Part shown: positions 8,346 to 16,487 of the stretch, in pieces
Layout: every line of letters starts with the position of its first letter
How positions within the stretch are numbered: the first letter of the stretch is position 1
NCBI RefSeq assembly: GCF_000003605.2
Contig: NW_003109089.1
Coordinates: 3,769-20,255, forward strand
Reading direction: 5' to 3'
DNA: 16,487 nucleotides
Source of the DNA: Saccoglossus kowalevskii
Taxonomy: Eukaryota; Hemichordata; Enteropneusta; Harrimaniidae
Position numbers and translations under genes: made by a program
Notes under the pieces: generated by a model
The model's database searches: none
Seen by the model: only the letters and a program-made list of their open reading frames with translations
What the model was told of the DNA's origin: nothing

Positions 8346-9130
8346 AAGTGTTTTCTCCTGTCATTGATAGAGTGTTAAGGAAAGTCTATGTTGATAGAAC
8401 TTCTGACTTATTTATCCAATTATCTCTTGTATATCAAACTATTTTGAACTGCAAAATCTTATTGTCACCTTCCTCACAAATAACATTCCATGCCACCAAT
8501 CCCAGGGGGGTCCTTTAAGCATGATGACTCTCATCTGGTCCTGTCAATATTTCTAGTGGAGTATATGCATCAGGTACTCCATTCCCAATAAGTAATCCCA
8601 CATCCACATTCACGTTAGCCAGAGCACGCATGCGTGGCCATTTACTAACATCTTCTCCAGTAGGCATATGAGGATGCGAATTTTGTGTTTAGTGTAGACA
8701 TTTGGTAGCTTCACAGTATTTTCAACATCCAAATCACTGACTTCAAAGCTTTTGACAATATAGGTGCTCATAGTATGAGTAACAACCATCGTGGCTAGAG
8801 TGAACTTTGTCCTATCATCATTTCGTACTATGTCTTATATCTCCAAAACTATACCACTATTCTTAGCCAATACCGGGGTTATCACCATGGTACACTCAAT
8901 GTTGCTGGCCCATGTCTGATCACTCAATTCTTTGTTCACATTCGTACATGTGGCAGTGACCTTTTGGTTACCATATTTAGTGGGTGATGTGTCTTTGTTG
9001 ACAACTTGCTTTGATGTACTGGCTTTAAACAGCCGCAACAAACTCCTTTATTTCTTAAGAAATTTAACTTGACATCGCGAGATTCTTTTGTTACCGCATT
9101 TATTCATAACATTGCTGGTAGTTTTGCAAT
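8345..9130 (-). pseudogene. BEL/Pao zinc-knuckle remnant and DUF1758 protease region
   Basis: A Cys-rich start (NKGVCCGCLKPVHQSK, about 9010-9060) resembles the single knuckle found before the Pao protease. It is followed by KFTLATMVV, FEVSDLDVENTVKLPNVYT, then MPTGEDVSKWPRM, NVDVGLLIGNGVPDAY and TPLEILTGPDE. After an in-frame TAA (8515-8517) come RTPLGLVAWNVI and a degraded linker to the reverse transcriptase. The 'L-D-x-G-S' active-site phrase expected before the FTL segment is missing, apparently by a deletion near 8830, so any protease activity was lost even before counting frameshifts. Confidence 0.8.
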
Positions 9131-9230
9131 AAGCACGCGGTTTTTCAAATGCCACTTGTATCTTAGTGTACTAGCCAGGGACTCTTGTCTCATTCTGTGC
9201 TTGGTCTCCTACTGAACCACTTTGAATTAG

Positions 9231-10421
9231 TCAACCACATTCAACTTTGGTCTCTGGTTTAACAATTGAGACATCAGTAGCAGAGCTTTCCCTTGTGTTC
9301 TTAGATTGTGTCTGTATCTTTGAACTTTTACATGAATTGCTATCATCATGCAAAGCTTTCCTTCCATATAATGGGTCGTTTGCCTGTTCAGACTCGGTGC
9401 ACCATTTTTTTGAACGTGACTGGCTTCCCATTCTGCCTAGCATTATATACTCGGCTTCTCTATTTCGCATTAAGGTAGTATGGAAGCTTCCCAACAAGTC
9501 TTTGTATGTGGCCATGGTATTCCATCGACTGCATGGCTTCAATGGTTTGTGTTGCATACTCATACTCACGCAGTTTTTTAGCATCATCTGCTTTGATAAC
9601 TGCCCTGTTTTTTCGCTAGCAATCATTTGTACATCACAAGTTCTTTACATGCGACTGGATATCATTCTTCTGCATCGAGATAACTCTACTCTGTGACTAT
9701 ATTGTTTGCCTCCTCATAAGTGTACTGCTCGAGGTAATTTATTAGTTTCTAATTCAACCAGAACATTTTGCTGTGCATCTGACACCGCGATTTCGGTTTC
9801 TAAAACCAACACTTTTCCCTTATTTTGAATTGCATCTTTGCTTGTCCTTCTTTCATTTTATCTAGCTTGATCGTCTTGTCTCTTTGCATTCTCTGCTTCA
9901 ATCCCAAGCTGCAATCGCCTGTCTTTCCCGTTCTAATGCTTGTTTTTGCTTCAACTTTGCTACTCTGGCTAACAGTTCAGCCTTTCTTTGGTCCTCTTTA
10001 GCTCTTACTATGGTCAATGAGTTCACGCGTGTTGAGGTACTGCTAGTATGCGATTTCTGTGAATAACTTGAAGGTGTCTTTCTAGTTTGAGAATCGCTGT
10101 CCTCTGGCATCACATTTGCATCACGCAGTTTTCGCGCTTCACACTCTTTACGTCTTATCCATGCCCTTGCACTTGCTCCTACACTTTCATAATGTACACA
10201 TTGTGGTCTGAACCAATCCATGTTTATGTTGGTCCTCTGTTGATAGCAGTTGTTTGTATCGCAGGTAATGGGAAATTCCTTGTATAACACCATCCACTTT
10301 GTATAGGCTTGCCTTAATGATTTCGAGTCTGTCAGTGAGTCTCTCATCAAACACAAAATTGCAACAGTTTCCTAATTCAGCCGTTTACATATCTGGTTCG
10401 CTTAGCGAACATTACCTCCAT
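9231..10421 (-). pseudogene. BEL/Pao gag-like region
   Basis: Pao gag proteins package the RNA. A candidate ATG at 10421 follows the primer binding site closely, and its frame opens MEVMFAKRTRYVNG before a stop. The main ORF (10356-9898) has RDSLTDSKSLRQAYTKWMVL, WFRPQ, SARAWIRRKE, a Ser/Thr-rich spacer and then a charged coiled coil (KEDQRKAELLARVAKLKQKQ, ALERERQAI). A second ORF (9626-9231) carries the rest (SRWNTMATYKDLL and on). The coiled coil and position before the protease region are typical. Frames are broken near 10380, 9900 and 9640. Confidence 0.75.
10396..10410. other. Perfect hairpin in the retrotransposon leader
   Basis: GTTCGC-TTA-GCGAAC is a six-base-pair stem with a three-base loop. 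It lies between the primer binding site and the main gag ORF. Confidence 0.5.
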
Positions 10422-10453
10422 CTTGTCAATTCGCAGTTGACTTATTCGTATTT

Positions 10454-10468
10454 ACTAGTTGGACACCA
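10454..10468 (-). promoter_or_regulatory. Candidate tRNA primer binding site
   Basis: The minus strand reads TGGTGTCCAACTAGT two bases after the candidate LTR end. LTR-element primer sites begin with TGG, pairing with the CCA end of a tRNA. I cannot name the tRNA with confidence. Confidence 0.5.
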
Positions 10469-10470
10469 GG

Positions 10471-10794
10471 TGTATTGCTGACTGGAATTACACTTCAGTA
10501 AAGTTAACATGTATGTCAAATAAGAACTAACCTGGAAACTCAACGGATGTTGATCAAATACGTAAATGTAAATGTAGCGTTTATAACCCGTATTCAAGAG
10601 CCCTTTGTCTTTTACTAGTAATGACAAATGTACATAGATGCATATTTCACACCGTCGTCAATGCGTGCTACTCACAATAATGAAATAAATGTAGTATAGT
10701 GTAGCTCAGTACAACCAAACTTTACAAATGAAGTACTAGTACACATATGATGAGCGATTGAAATAAATAAAAGAAACAATAAATATCTAACACA
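10471..10794 (-). repeat. Candidate 5' LTR of the BEL/Pao element
   Basis: On the minus strand the segment starts TGTTAGATA (or two bases earlier, TGTG) and ends AATACA, then CC and the primer binding site. A TGTTAG start and a TACA end fit BEL/Pao LTRs, and about 320 bp is a normal size. No second copy exists in the window, so the borders cannot be proved by comparison. Confidence 0.55.
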
Positions 10795-11149
10795 CTATGG
10801 CATTATAAATCAACAATGCAATAAGTGGTAGACTGACAGCACCATCTAGTGGCGAAACAACTGACGTAATGCAGCAAAAATAAAAGCAAGAAACATATCA
10901 CTAACATATCAAATGATCATTAGGCATGCGTAATCTGTGAAATATCATGAGCAAAGTTGATGTGAAATCATCATAGTAAAGTACTAAGTAAATATGATTT
11001 CAAAGCTAATGAACATTGCATGCTCCAACTTAAATACATGAATTATTACTTAAACACAATCAAATAATTCATGCTGTATTTGTAGATCTTCCCAAGCACA
11101 GTTGACCTCAGTATAGTCGTATTTCAGAAGTTCCGATGCTCATTTCTAA

Positions 11150-11192
<43 letters not shown>

Positions 11193-12706
11193 TGGAATGA
11201 TTACGCGCGTAAGCGTCCTCTAATAATAAAAACAAACATGGCTGCCACCAGGGTTTGATCGGACTCCATACAAAGAAGTTTGCTGATTCTGTTCTAAACT
11301 TTTAGATTTCGGCATGTATCCATGGTAGGAAAAGATGTATAATAAAAAGGTTATTACGAAGATACCTCAAAGTATGCACTCCTCGTGATAACATTATATT
11401 ATTATTATTATTATGAATAACTGATGCTCATTGAACACGATTCGACATAAAGTATTGGGTCAATAATTCCACGAGCTCTCGCCAGTAGATTGCAACTCTA
11501 ACTATAGGTGGCGCTATACCATAAGTTAACAAATAGCACATTTATGTGAAATATAAGATAGGGCTATAGAGCCTAAGACAAAATTTCAGTGACAATACTA
11601 GGTAAATAATGCTAATAAAGCAGTAATTTGGCCATAACACCTGCGCTAAAAAAAACAGCTGTAACAGTTATCGAACATATCCACATCAGCGACATTGTCA
11701 TACTCACTCAGTAGTGCACGGGTTTATTGAAAAGTAATACCCTGTTAGTATTCAATATAAACAGGCGTTTCGGGAAAAAAACATTATCTGTATAGGGATG
11801 TGCGTGAATAACAATCGCTTATAATACACCTCTATGGAAATATTGTTTAATTTATTATACCGTAACTGACAGTGACGTGTCAATTGCGGATGTTATGATA
11901 TATTGTATGGAAAAACACGCATGGGTCTGAAGGCATTTTTACTATAATTGTAAATTCAGACCGCACTAGGTCGAGCGGGGCTTTGACTACTCGTGTGTGC
12001 GTCCTAATTATAATTTGAGTTACATGTGGTTCGTTTAAATGTGGAATATTACAATGAGGATTCACAACTAAAAATATTTGAGCAGACTAACAGTTCTAGA
12101 CTGATACAATGTCATCCATCCTATTCAAAACAATAATATCGGTGATTTTGATTTGAAATTGAAAATCAAACCATACGTAGAAATATCGATCTTCATAAAT
12201 TTGCAAATGATATCATCGTCTATGTCTGTGATGTAATGAATGAAATAAAAATTGTCATACACTTACCAATGAAGCGAGATGAAAACAGGCGATACGAACG
12301 CGTTGAATGGGCGACGCGAGAACGACGAATTGACAACTCACTTGTGATAGTTAGGCAACAAGAATGCGGGAATATGATTTATCACATCTCACTGATATTA
12401 TAGCCACTGTTGTGAAAACATTGAGAAATGATTTCATCCTGTTGCTTGTTGCGATGTACGTTAGGTGTAACTATGCATGGTGGATTTCTGTTCGATGTGA
12501 TAAAATAAATAATCCATGACCATTCGGACATTATCACAAACATGTGTTATTATTTAACAATGACAAAAACATGTTTCTGCACGGGAAGAAACATTCACTT
12601 TCCGACTGCCTAGGACAAAAAGAATTCAAGATCGTTGATAGTGACAAGTTACCTAACTAGTATGCATTTCGAGAAACCACAGTGTGTGTGCATGCGCAGT
12701 TTGAAA
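10795..12706. other. No gene seen; microsatellites and short repeats
   Basis: Stops are frequent in all frames. I see an (ATA)n run at 11149-11193, an (ATT)n run at about 11393-11414, a palindrome TTACGCGCGTAA at 11201-11212, and phrases such as CACCATCTAGTGGCG (10841-10855) and TAGGTGGCGCTATA (11505-11518) that look like parts of dispersed repeats. None could be assigned to a family. Confidence 0.6.
11149..11193. repeat. (ATA)n microsatellite
   Basis: About fourteen uninterrupted three-base units. Confidence 0.95.
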
Positions 12707-13015
12707 TTAAACAATTTCGACCGCAATAAAATCACGCGTAAAACTCGGGCTCCAGCAAGATATTGTAGCGTCAAACTGGCTTTGGTTGAATTGTTTTGCA
12801 ATATACATAATTGTAGAGCCTGTGTTTTCTATGAAGGTTTCGTTAAGATTATTCTGTAAAGAAATTGCTGAAATTATTTCACCTGTTCGTAAAAGTGGCG
12901 TTGTTGCTTTGACGATGGACAATGAACCACTGATATCGAAACGTGCCATTCGGACCGGATGGCGCCCTCTCGTGCCAAGCCCCCCTGCTTTGTGCAGTGA
13001 TGATAAGTAACGAGA
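12707..13015 (-). CDS. Candidate exon of unknown protein
   Basis: A clear acceptor (CTCCGCACAG) ends at 13016. One frame is then open for about 100 codons to a TAA at 12707, including HKAGGLGTRGRHPVRM, FDISGSLSIVKATTPLL, NETFIENTG and SFTRDFIAVEIV. A second frame is open only for the first 135 bp and would end at a donor (ACAG|GTGAAA, about 12884). The opposite strand is also open here, so openness alone is weak evidence. No family is recognised. A leader-like ORF lies about 550 bp upstream. Confidence 0.25.
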   Translation of the reverse strand, partial: SRYLSSLHKAGGLGTRGRHPVRMARFDISGSLSIVKATTPLLRTGEIISAISLQNNLNETFIENTGSTIMYIAKQFNQSQFDATISCWSPSFTRDFIAVEIV

Positions 13016-13039
13016 ATCGAACTGTGCGGAGTTCAGCAT

Positions 13040-13512
13040 TAGATAGTAAGCTCAACGAATAAGTTAAACATTTTTACATAGTTCCCTCCTCGACACGCCT
13101 GAGCTGATTCTCGTTGCCATTGACAACACATACACCAGAAATAGACATGTCTGTAATGTTATATGTACACTAGAATTAAAATGAAGTAAAACAGGATAAA
13201 ATAGAATGCTCCTGTTTAGTTTGTCGTAGATGTTCAGCAAACCAATCACCTAATCGACAATCTGTAGAACTAATACAAAGTTTTCCGCATTTATTACATG
13301 AAATGCAAAAAAAAACAAAAAAAAAACAGCATTCTTGGTAATACAAATAAAAGCATTATTGACCAAAAAAATCTCCCTTGGGACCAAATATACGATTAGA
13401 GTCAGTAATAAAAGAAAAGTATTACACGGCGTTTTACGAACGGTTATATATTTTGAGTGTTAAAAGTATAATAACATCTAGTTCAATTTCAGATCGCTGA
13501 CGTGATATATTC
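13040..13512. other. No gene seen
   Basis: AT-rich, with an A-rich tract at 13306-13327. It would be intron if the two candidate exons around it belong together. Confidence 0.55.
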
Positions 13513-13662
13513 TCATTTACATATTATTTCAAATATAGCATCTACGAGAGGATGTGACAACCCACCGATGTTAAAATTGAACACGCACGCCAATGTTATC
13601 AGCGACACGTACACAGCAAATTCAATTGAAACCATGGCTTTCAATGTCTCTGTTAGTTCCAT
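13513..13662 (-). CDS. Candidate signal-peptide exon
   Basis: An ATG at 13662 (or 13635) opens 49 codons. From the second Met it reads MVSIEFAVYVSLITLACVFN, a short start, a hydrophobic core and a small-residue end, like a secretory signal peptide. A donor (TCG|GTGGGT) at 13560-13566 could end the exon in phase 1. The acceptor at 13016 fits only the shorter of the two downstream frames in that phase. No TATA box was seen upstream. This may be chance. Confidence 0.22.
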   Translation of the reverse strand: MELTETLKAMVSIEFAVYVSLITLACVFNFNIGGLSHPLVDAIFEIICK

Positions 13663-13689
13663 TATCCAAACCAAATGACTTCATTAATA

Positions 13690-14404
13690 CGATTTGTGTT
13701 TTCACATATTCCAATTAACATATCACAATACCATACAATGGATAAACGATGGTTAACTATGACATCAAGTATGGAGATGAGCTAATACTCGCTTCCCAAA
13801 GCAATCGATGGCATAAATTTTACAATAATAAAACAACATACCAGGACATTTTAACGGCACGTACATCGGCGTCTGACGTTAGATATCAAGAAAGTTAGGA
13901 GCATGGTCACTATTTGCCAGCGGTATTAACTATACATATTCATTTTGCATTTGTCGCAAAATACGTATTATTTGGCTATTGATAACTATGATACATGTTG
14001 GATACTCGATCACGAGAAGCTTTTCGTGGGTTAAAGGCAGATGCAGATCTTGATCTATTATCCCCATTTATGAAATTCCTAGTTATTTCACAAACACGAA
14101 TTAAAGTTAATGACATGTACAGGATATGTATTTTGTACACTTATTCTTATTGCTTTTGATTACATTCTGTGTACATGTAATACAATAATGACACCCAAGA
14201 CGCTCTATCATATTAACGTATGACTTTTCACGGCTCGGAAAATTTTCAGTAACTAGCAAAACAAATAGAATGTAGCTGCACACGCTTAACTTCTACGTGG
14301 CGGTATGCTGCTAATGTGAACGAAGCATAAATTTAGAATTTGTTTTTGCTTTATTCAGTGAATCGTTTTATTCACAAAAAATCAACAAACATCTTGAACA
14401 CTTG
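13690..14404. other. No gene seen
   Basis: Stops are dense on both strands and no repeat family was recognised. It lies downstream of the lectin gene and its duplicated 3' flank. Confidence 0.6.
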
Positions 14405-15038
14405 AACCATCGATTTGCTGATCAGAAAACCAGCACTAAACTGTGAACTGCACTGGGAAAACTAAGTAAAACGCAACACAGCGACATTTCCAGTAACAAG
14501 AACGATTTAATCTCACCCATATGAATGTGCGATACACAACTCGTCAAATTAGCTTGAAGAAATTAATAGGAGTACTAAACGTGTTGTTTGACCATGGTCA
14601 TAATATAATATATTGACATGAGATTACGTGCGTGAAAAAATTATAAAAATTAGAAATGAAACAAAAATACCAAACGTTGTAATAACGTTATCGCGATAGC
14701 ATCTAATGGATACATATAGTAACACAATTAGTATTCATAAAACTCATACTATAATCAACGAAATTAAAATAGATTAGACAAATACGAGACACCCATTTCA
14801 ATGACATTAATTTTATAAAGGAAAACCCTCATTCCCGTGGATCACCGCACACATATGGTTTATTGTACTAATATTTCTAGTTCAGTGAACAAGGAGTGCT
14901 TTCATGATGTTTCTTTCCAAACACTTCCACTTCACACAGGTGTAAATAGTTGTTATGATCTTTCAGTTGTACGGCAACATAACGCCCACTTATCTGACAA
15001 TCAAATGTGATCTTCTCTCCATATGTGTTTGCGTTCCA
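14405..15038 (-). repeat. Copy B of the duplicated lectin 3' end and flank
   Basis: This block matches 25-631 in the same orientation. It contains the last part of the intact lectin terminal exon, its stop and poly(A) signal, and about 450 bp of flank. Homology on the flank side fades near 14405. Confidence 0.9.
14859..14864 (-). promoter_or_regulatory. Poly(A) signal AATAAA of the F-type lectin gene
   Basis: AATAAA lies 12 bases beyond the stop codon on the minus strand and is conserved in the decayed copy at 454-459. The 3' UTR would be short. Confidence 0.6.
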
Positions 15039-15121
15039 GTCAATTTGATCTCCACATTGGGCATTTTGGCTTATATCAGAACTTTCACCAATTGACACCA
15101 CAGCTCCGTCAATTCTCTCAG
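14877..15121 (-). CDS. F-type lectin, last domain, exon b (terminal exon)
   Basis: This is the second half of an FTP (F5/8 type C-like, fucose-binding) domain and the C-terminus of the protein. The acceptor ATTTCAG ends at 15122. The exon opens in phase 1, completing Ser-Glu-Arg with exon a, so the second binding Arg lies here. It continues with IDGAVVSIGESSDIS, CGDQIDWNANTYGEKITFDC, GRYVAVQLKDHNNYLHLCEV and FGKKHHESTPCSLN, then TAG. Such lectins are secreted and bind fucosylated glycans on microbes, or act in gamete recognition. Sequence, splice sites and stop are all intact, in contrast to the copy at 463-631. Confidence 0.92.
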
Positions 15122-15386
15122 CTGAAATATCGAATATGCATTTTTGTAGAAGTATTGCGTGTATTGAGGGGTATTAAGTCCCATAGGGCACGATTAATGC
15201 ATGAAATATATTCAATAAACTATAATGGAATAAACAATGCAAAGTGTGTGTTATTTATGTGTTATAGCATATGATATATTTAATTTTATGATTCAAATTG
15301 TGTAATTCAAACAACTTACAAAGAATAAAAATATGAGATAATATTATTGCGTTCCGTGTATTATTGTTTAACTGGTGTATACTTAC

Positions 15387-15596
15387 AACAACAATCTTGT
15401 CGATTGGTTATTACCACTTGAGATATAGAGTATGTTTCTCCAAAATCTAGTTTCCACCAAGCGTCCTGTTCCTTTGCAGTATGGCTACAACTTAAATCAC
15501 CATATATGGAATCATCATTTCCATCATTAGCATAGTTAGCTGGTCCATCATAAGCGGTGCTGCTTTGGCTTGCTGTTCCTTTGAGTGCAATATTTT
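15387..15596 (-). CDS. F-type lectin, last domain, exon a
   Basis: First half of the FTP domain. Acceptor TAAATAG (15597-15599) and donor T|GTAAGT (15381-15386) give a 210-bp exon with phase-1 ends. It reads ENIALKGTASQSST, YDGPANYANDGN, CSHTAKEQDAWWKLDFGE and VVITNRQDCC. The His of CSH and the Arg of TNR are 27 residues apart. With the Arg seven residues further on, in exon b, this forms the family's fucose-binding pattern, and the Cys-Cys pair is the usual vicinal disulfide. The exon upstream (15807-16031) joins in the same phase, which makes this a multi-domain lectin. Confidence 0.92.
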
Positions 15597-15806
15597 CTAT
15601 TTAAATTCAACATAATATAGAATTGGTTAAATCTTATAAGAATGTCACATTTTACCAAACATACGTCTTTTCATGTTTGTGCTATTCATCAAATTACATT
15701 TATTTTTCAATAGTTGATTTTTTACCACTTATCATTTGGATGATTGAAAATCTCAACTGTTCTCAATTCTTGAACACATACATCTATCATCTGTGATATT
15801 ACTTAC

Positions 15807-16031
15807 CCGGTAATGATTGCTTCTCACCAAACACCTCCACTTCACACAGGTGTAGATAGTTGTTATGATCTTTCAATTGTACGGCAACATAACGTCCGTT
15901 TAGCTGACAATCAAATGTGATCTTCTCTCCATACGTGTTTGCATTCCAGTCTATTTGATCTCCACATTGGGCATTTTGGCTTAAATCAGAATTGTCACCA
16001 ATTAACACCACAGCGCCGTCAATTCTCTCAG
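15807..16031 (-). CDS. F-type lectin, upstream domain, exon b
   Basis: Second half of the preceding FTP domain: acceptor ending at 16032, donor CGG|GTAAGT at 15801-15807, 225 bp, phase 1 at both ends. It reads ERIDGAVVLIGDNSDLS, CGDQIDWNANTYGEKITFDC, NGRYVAVQLKDHNNYLHL and VFGEKQSLP. The last residues form a short linker to the final domain instead of a stop. It differs from the terminal exon at only a few residues (for example LIGDNSDL for SIGESSDI). Confidence 0.92.
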
Positions 16032-16344
16032 CTGAAATATCGAATATGCATTTTTCTAGAAGTACTGCGTGTATTTAGGGATATTTGATTCCATAGAGCA
16101 CGGTTGATGCATGACATAGATTCAATAAACTCAAAGTATGTGTTATTTAGATATGATACCATGGTCCCCATTTTTAAAAAAAGTAATTACATTTATTAAC
16201 ACATTTCCCTAATTCAAGAAATATGGCATATGCTATATTTCATTTTAGTATTCAAATTGTTTATTTCAAACAACTTACAAAAATTAAAATCTGAGATAAT
16301 AGTATTACGTTCCGTGCATTATTGTTTAACTGGTATATACTTAC

Positions 16345-16487
16345 AACAACAATCTTGTCGATTGGTTATTACCACTTCAGATATAGAGTATGTTTCTCCC
16401 AAATCTAGTTTCCACCAAGCGCCCTGTTCTTTTGCAGTATGGCTACAACTTTTATCACCATATATGGAATCAACATTTCCATCATTA
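16345..16487 (-). CDS. F-type lectin, upstream domain, exon a (cut by window edge)
   Basis: The 3' part of the first-half exon of the preceding domain. The donor T|GTAAGT-like site is at 16339-16344, and the exon runs off the window. It reads NDGNVDSIYGDKSCSH, TAKEQGAWWKLDLGE and VVITNRQDCC, keeping the binding His, Arg, Asp and Cys-Cys pair. The start of the gene, including its signal peptide, lies beyond 16487, and more domains may lie there. Confidence 0.9.

Larger units (their letters stand above)
6740..10794 (-). mobile_element. BEL/Pao LTR retrotransposon relic, 3' truncated
   Basis: On the minus strand, in order: candidate 5' LTR (10794-10471), primer binding site, gag-like coiled-coil ORFs, a zinc-knuckle remnant, the DUF1758-type protease region, Pao reverse transcriptase and Pao RNase H. 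The order and motifs fit BEL/Pao and not Ty3 or Ty1. Homology ends near 6740, inside the region after RNase H. Integrase, env (if any) and the 3' LTR are absent. Stops and frameshifts are present in every domain, so it is an old, dead copy. Confidence 0.88.
15122..16487 (-). repeat. Tandem duplication of a two-exon lectin unit, introns included
   Basis: The a-to-b intron of the last domain (15122-15386) and that of the upstream domain (16032-16344) align well, for example the shared stretch before each donor with CAAACAACTTACAAA and TTCCGTG. Exons a and b match too. The upstream intron is longer by an AT-rich insert around 16165-16210. The repeat period is about 910-960 bp. Confidence 0.9.

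Noticed and set aside
9247-9696. Plus-strand 149-codon ORF
   Set aside because: It is antisense to the gag-like ORF, which has the right place and coiled-coil context for BEL/Pao.
11880-12065. Minus-strand 61-codon ORF
   Set aside because: It is isolated, with no splice context, no recognisable domain and a length expected by chance.
13005-13030. tRNA-like B box (GTTCGATTC on the minus strand)
   Set aside because: No A box or cloverleaf could be folded around it, and a splice acceptor explains the same position better.

Overview
The window looks like metazoan nuclear DNA, most likely from a marine invertebrate. It is AT-rich, has spliced exons with GT/AG borders, many microsatellites, relics of a Polinton/Maverick element and a BEL/Pao retrotransposon, and exons of an F-type (fucose-binding) lectin. 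The phylum cannot be fixed from the sequence. Every gene or relic I can support lies on the minus strand, so 'downstream' means lower coordinates.

Layout from low to high coordinates. At 25-631 is a decayed copy of the 3' end of an F-type lectin gene plus its 3' flank. It is cut at 631/632 by a Polinton fragment (632 to about 2992) that holds a frameshifted integrase, the start of a neighbouring Polinton gene fused to it, and the zinc-finger and exonuclease part of a protein-primed DNA polymerase B. At 2995-3743 are two tandem copies of a 234-bp exon-like unit set in AAAAT/AAAT microsatellites. At 3786-5520 there is no gene, only a cluster of TGACGTCA (CRE-like) palindromes in degenerate repeats and a three-copy minisatellite. 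At 5719-6565 are two fully open exon-like stretches, one a PC4-type single-strand DNA-binding domain and the other a protein with a CxxC...HxxxQxxHxC motif. At about 6740-10794 is a BEL/Pao retrotransposon relic with its 5' LTR, primer binding site, gag, protease region, reverse transcriptase and RNase H, but no integrase or 3' LTR. Most of 10795-14404 has no gene, apart from a weak candidate for a small secreted protein (12707-13662). At 14405-15038 is the second copy of the lectin 3' end, and at 14877-16487 is the intact 3' part of a multi-domain F-type lectin.

The lectin exons are the best-supported working gene. Two consecutive domains, each coded by an 'a' and a 'b' exon with phase-1 borders, keep the full fucose-binding pattern (His, Arg-x-Asp, Cys-Cys, Arg). 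Introns as well as exons are similar between the two domains, so the pair arose by a fairly recent tandem duplication. The truncated third copy at the start of the window shows that the locus also duplicated over a longer distance and that mobile DNA has broken one copy. The Polinton and BEL/Pao reading frames are dead: frameshifts and stops are spread through them. The PC4 pair next to the BEL/Pao break is open throughout and is the least understood coding candidate here.
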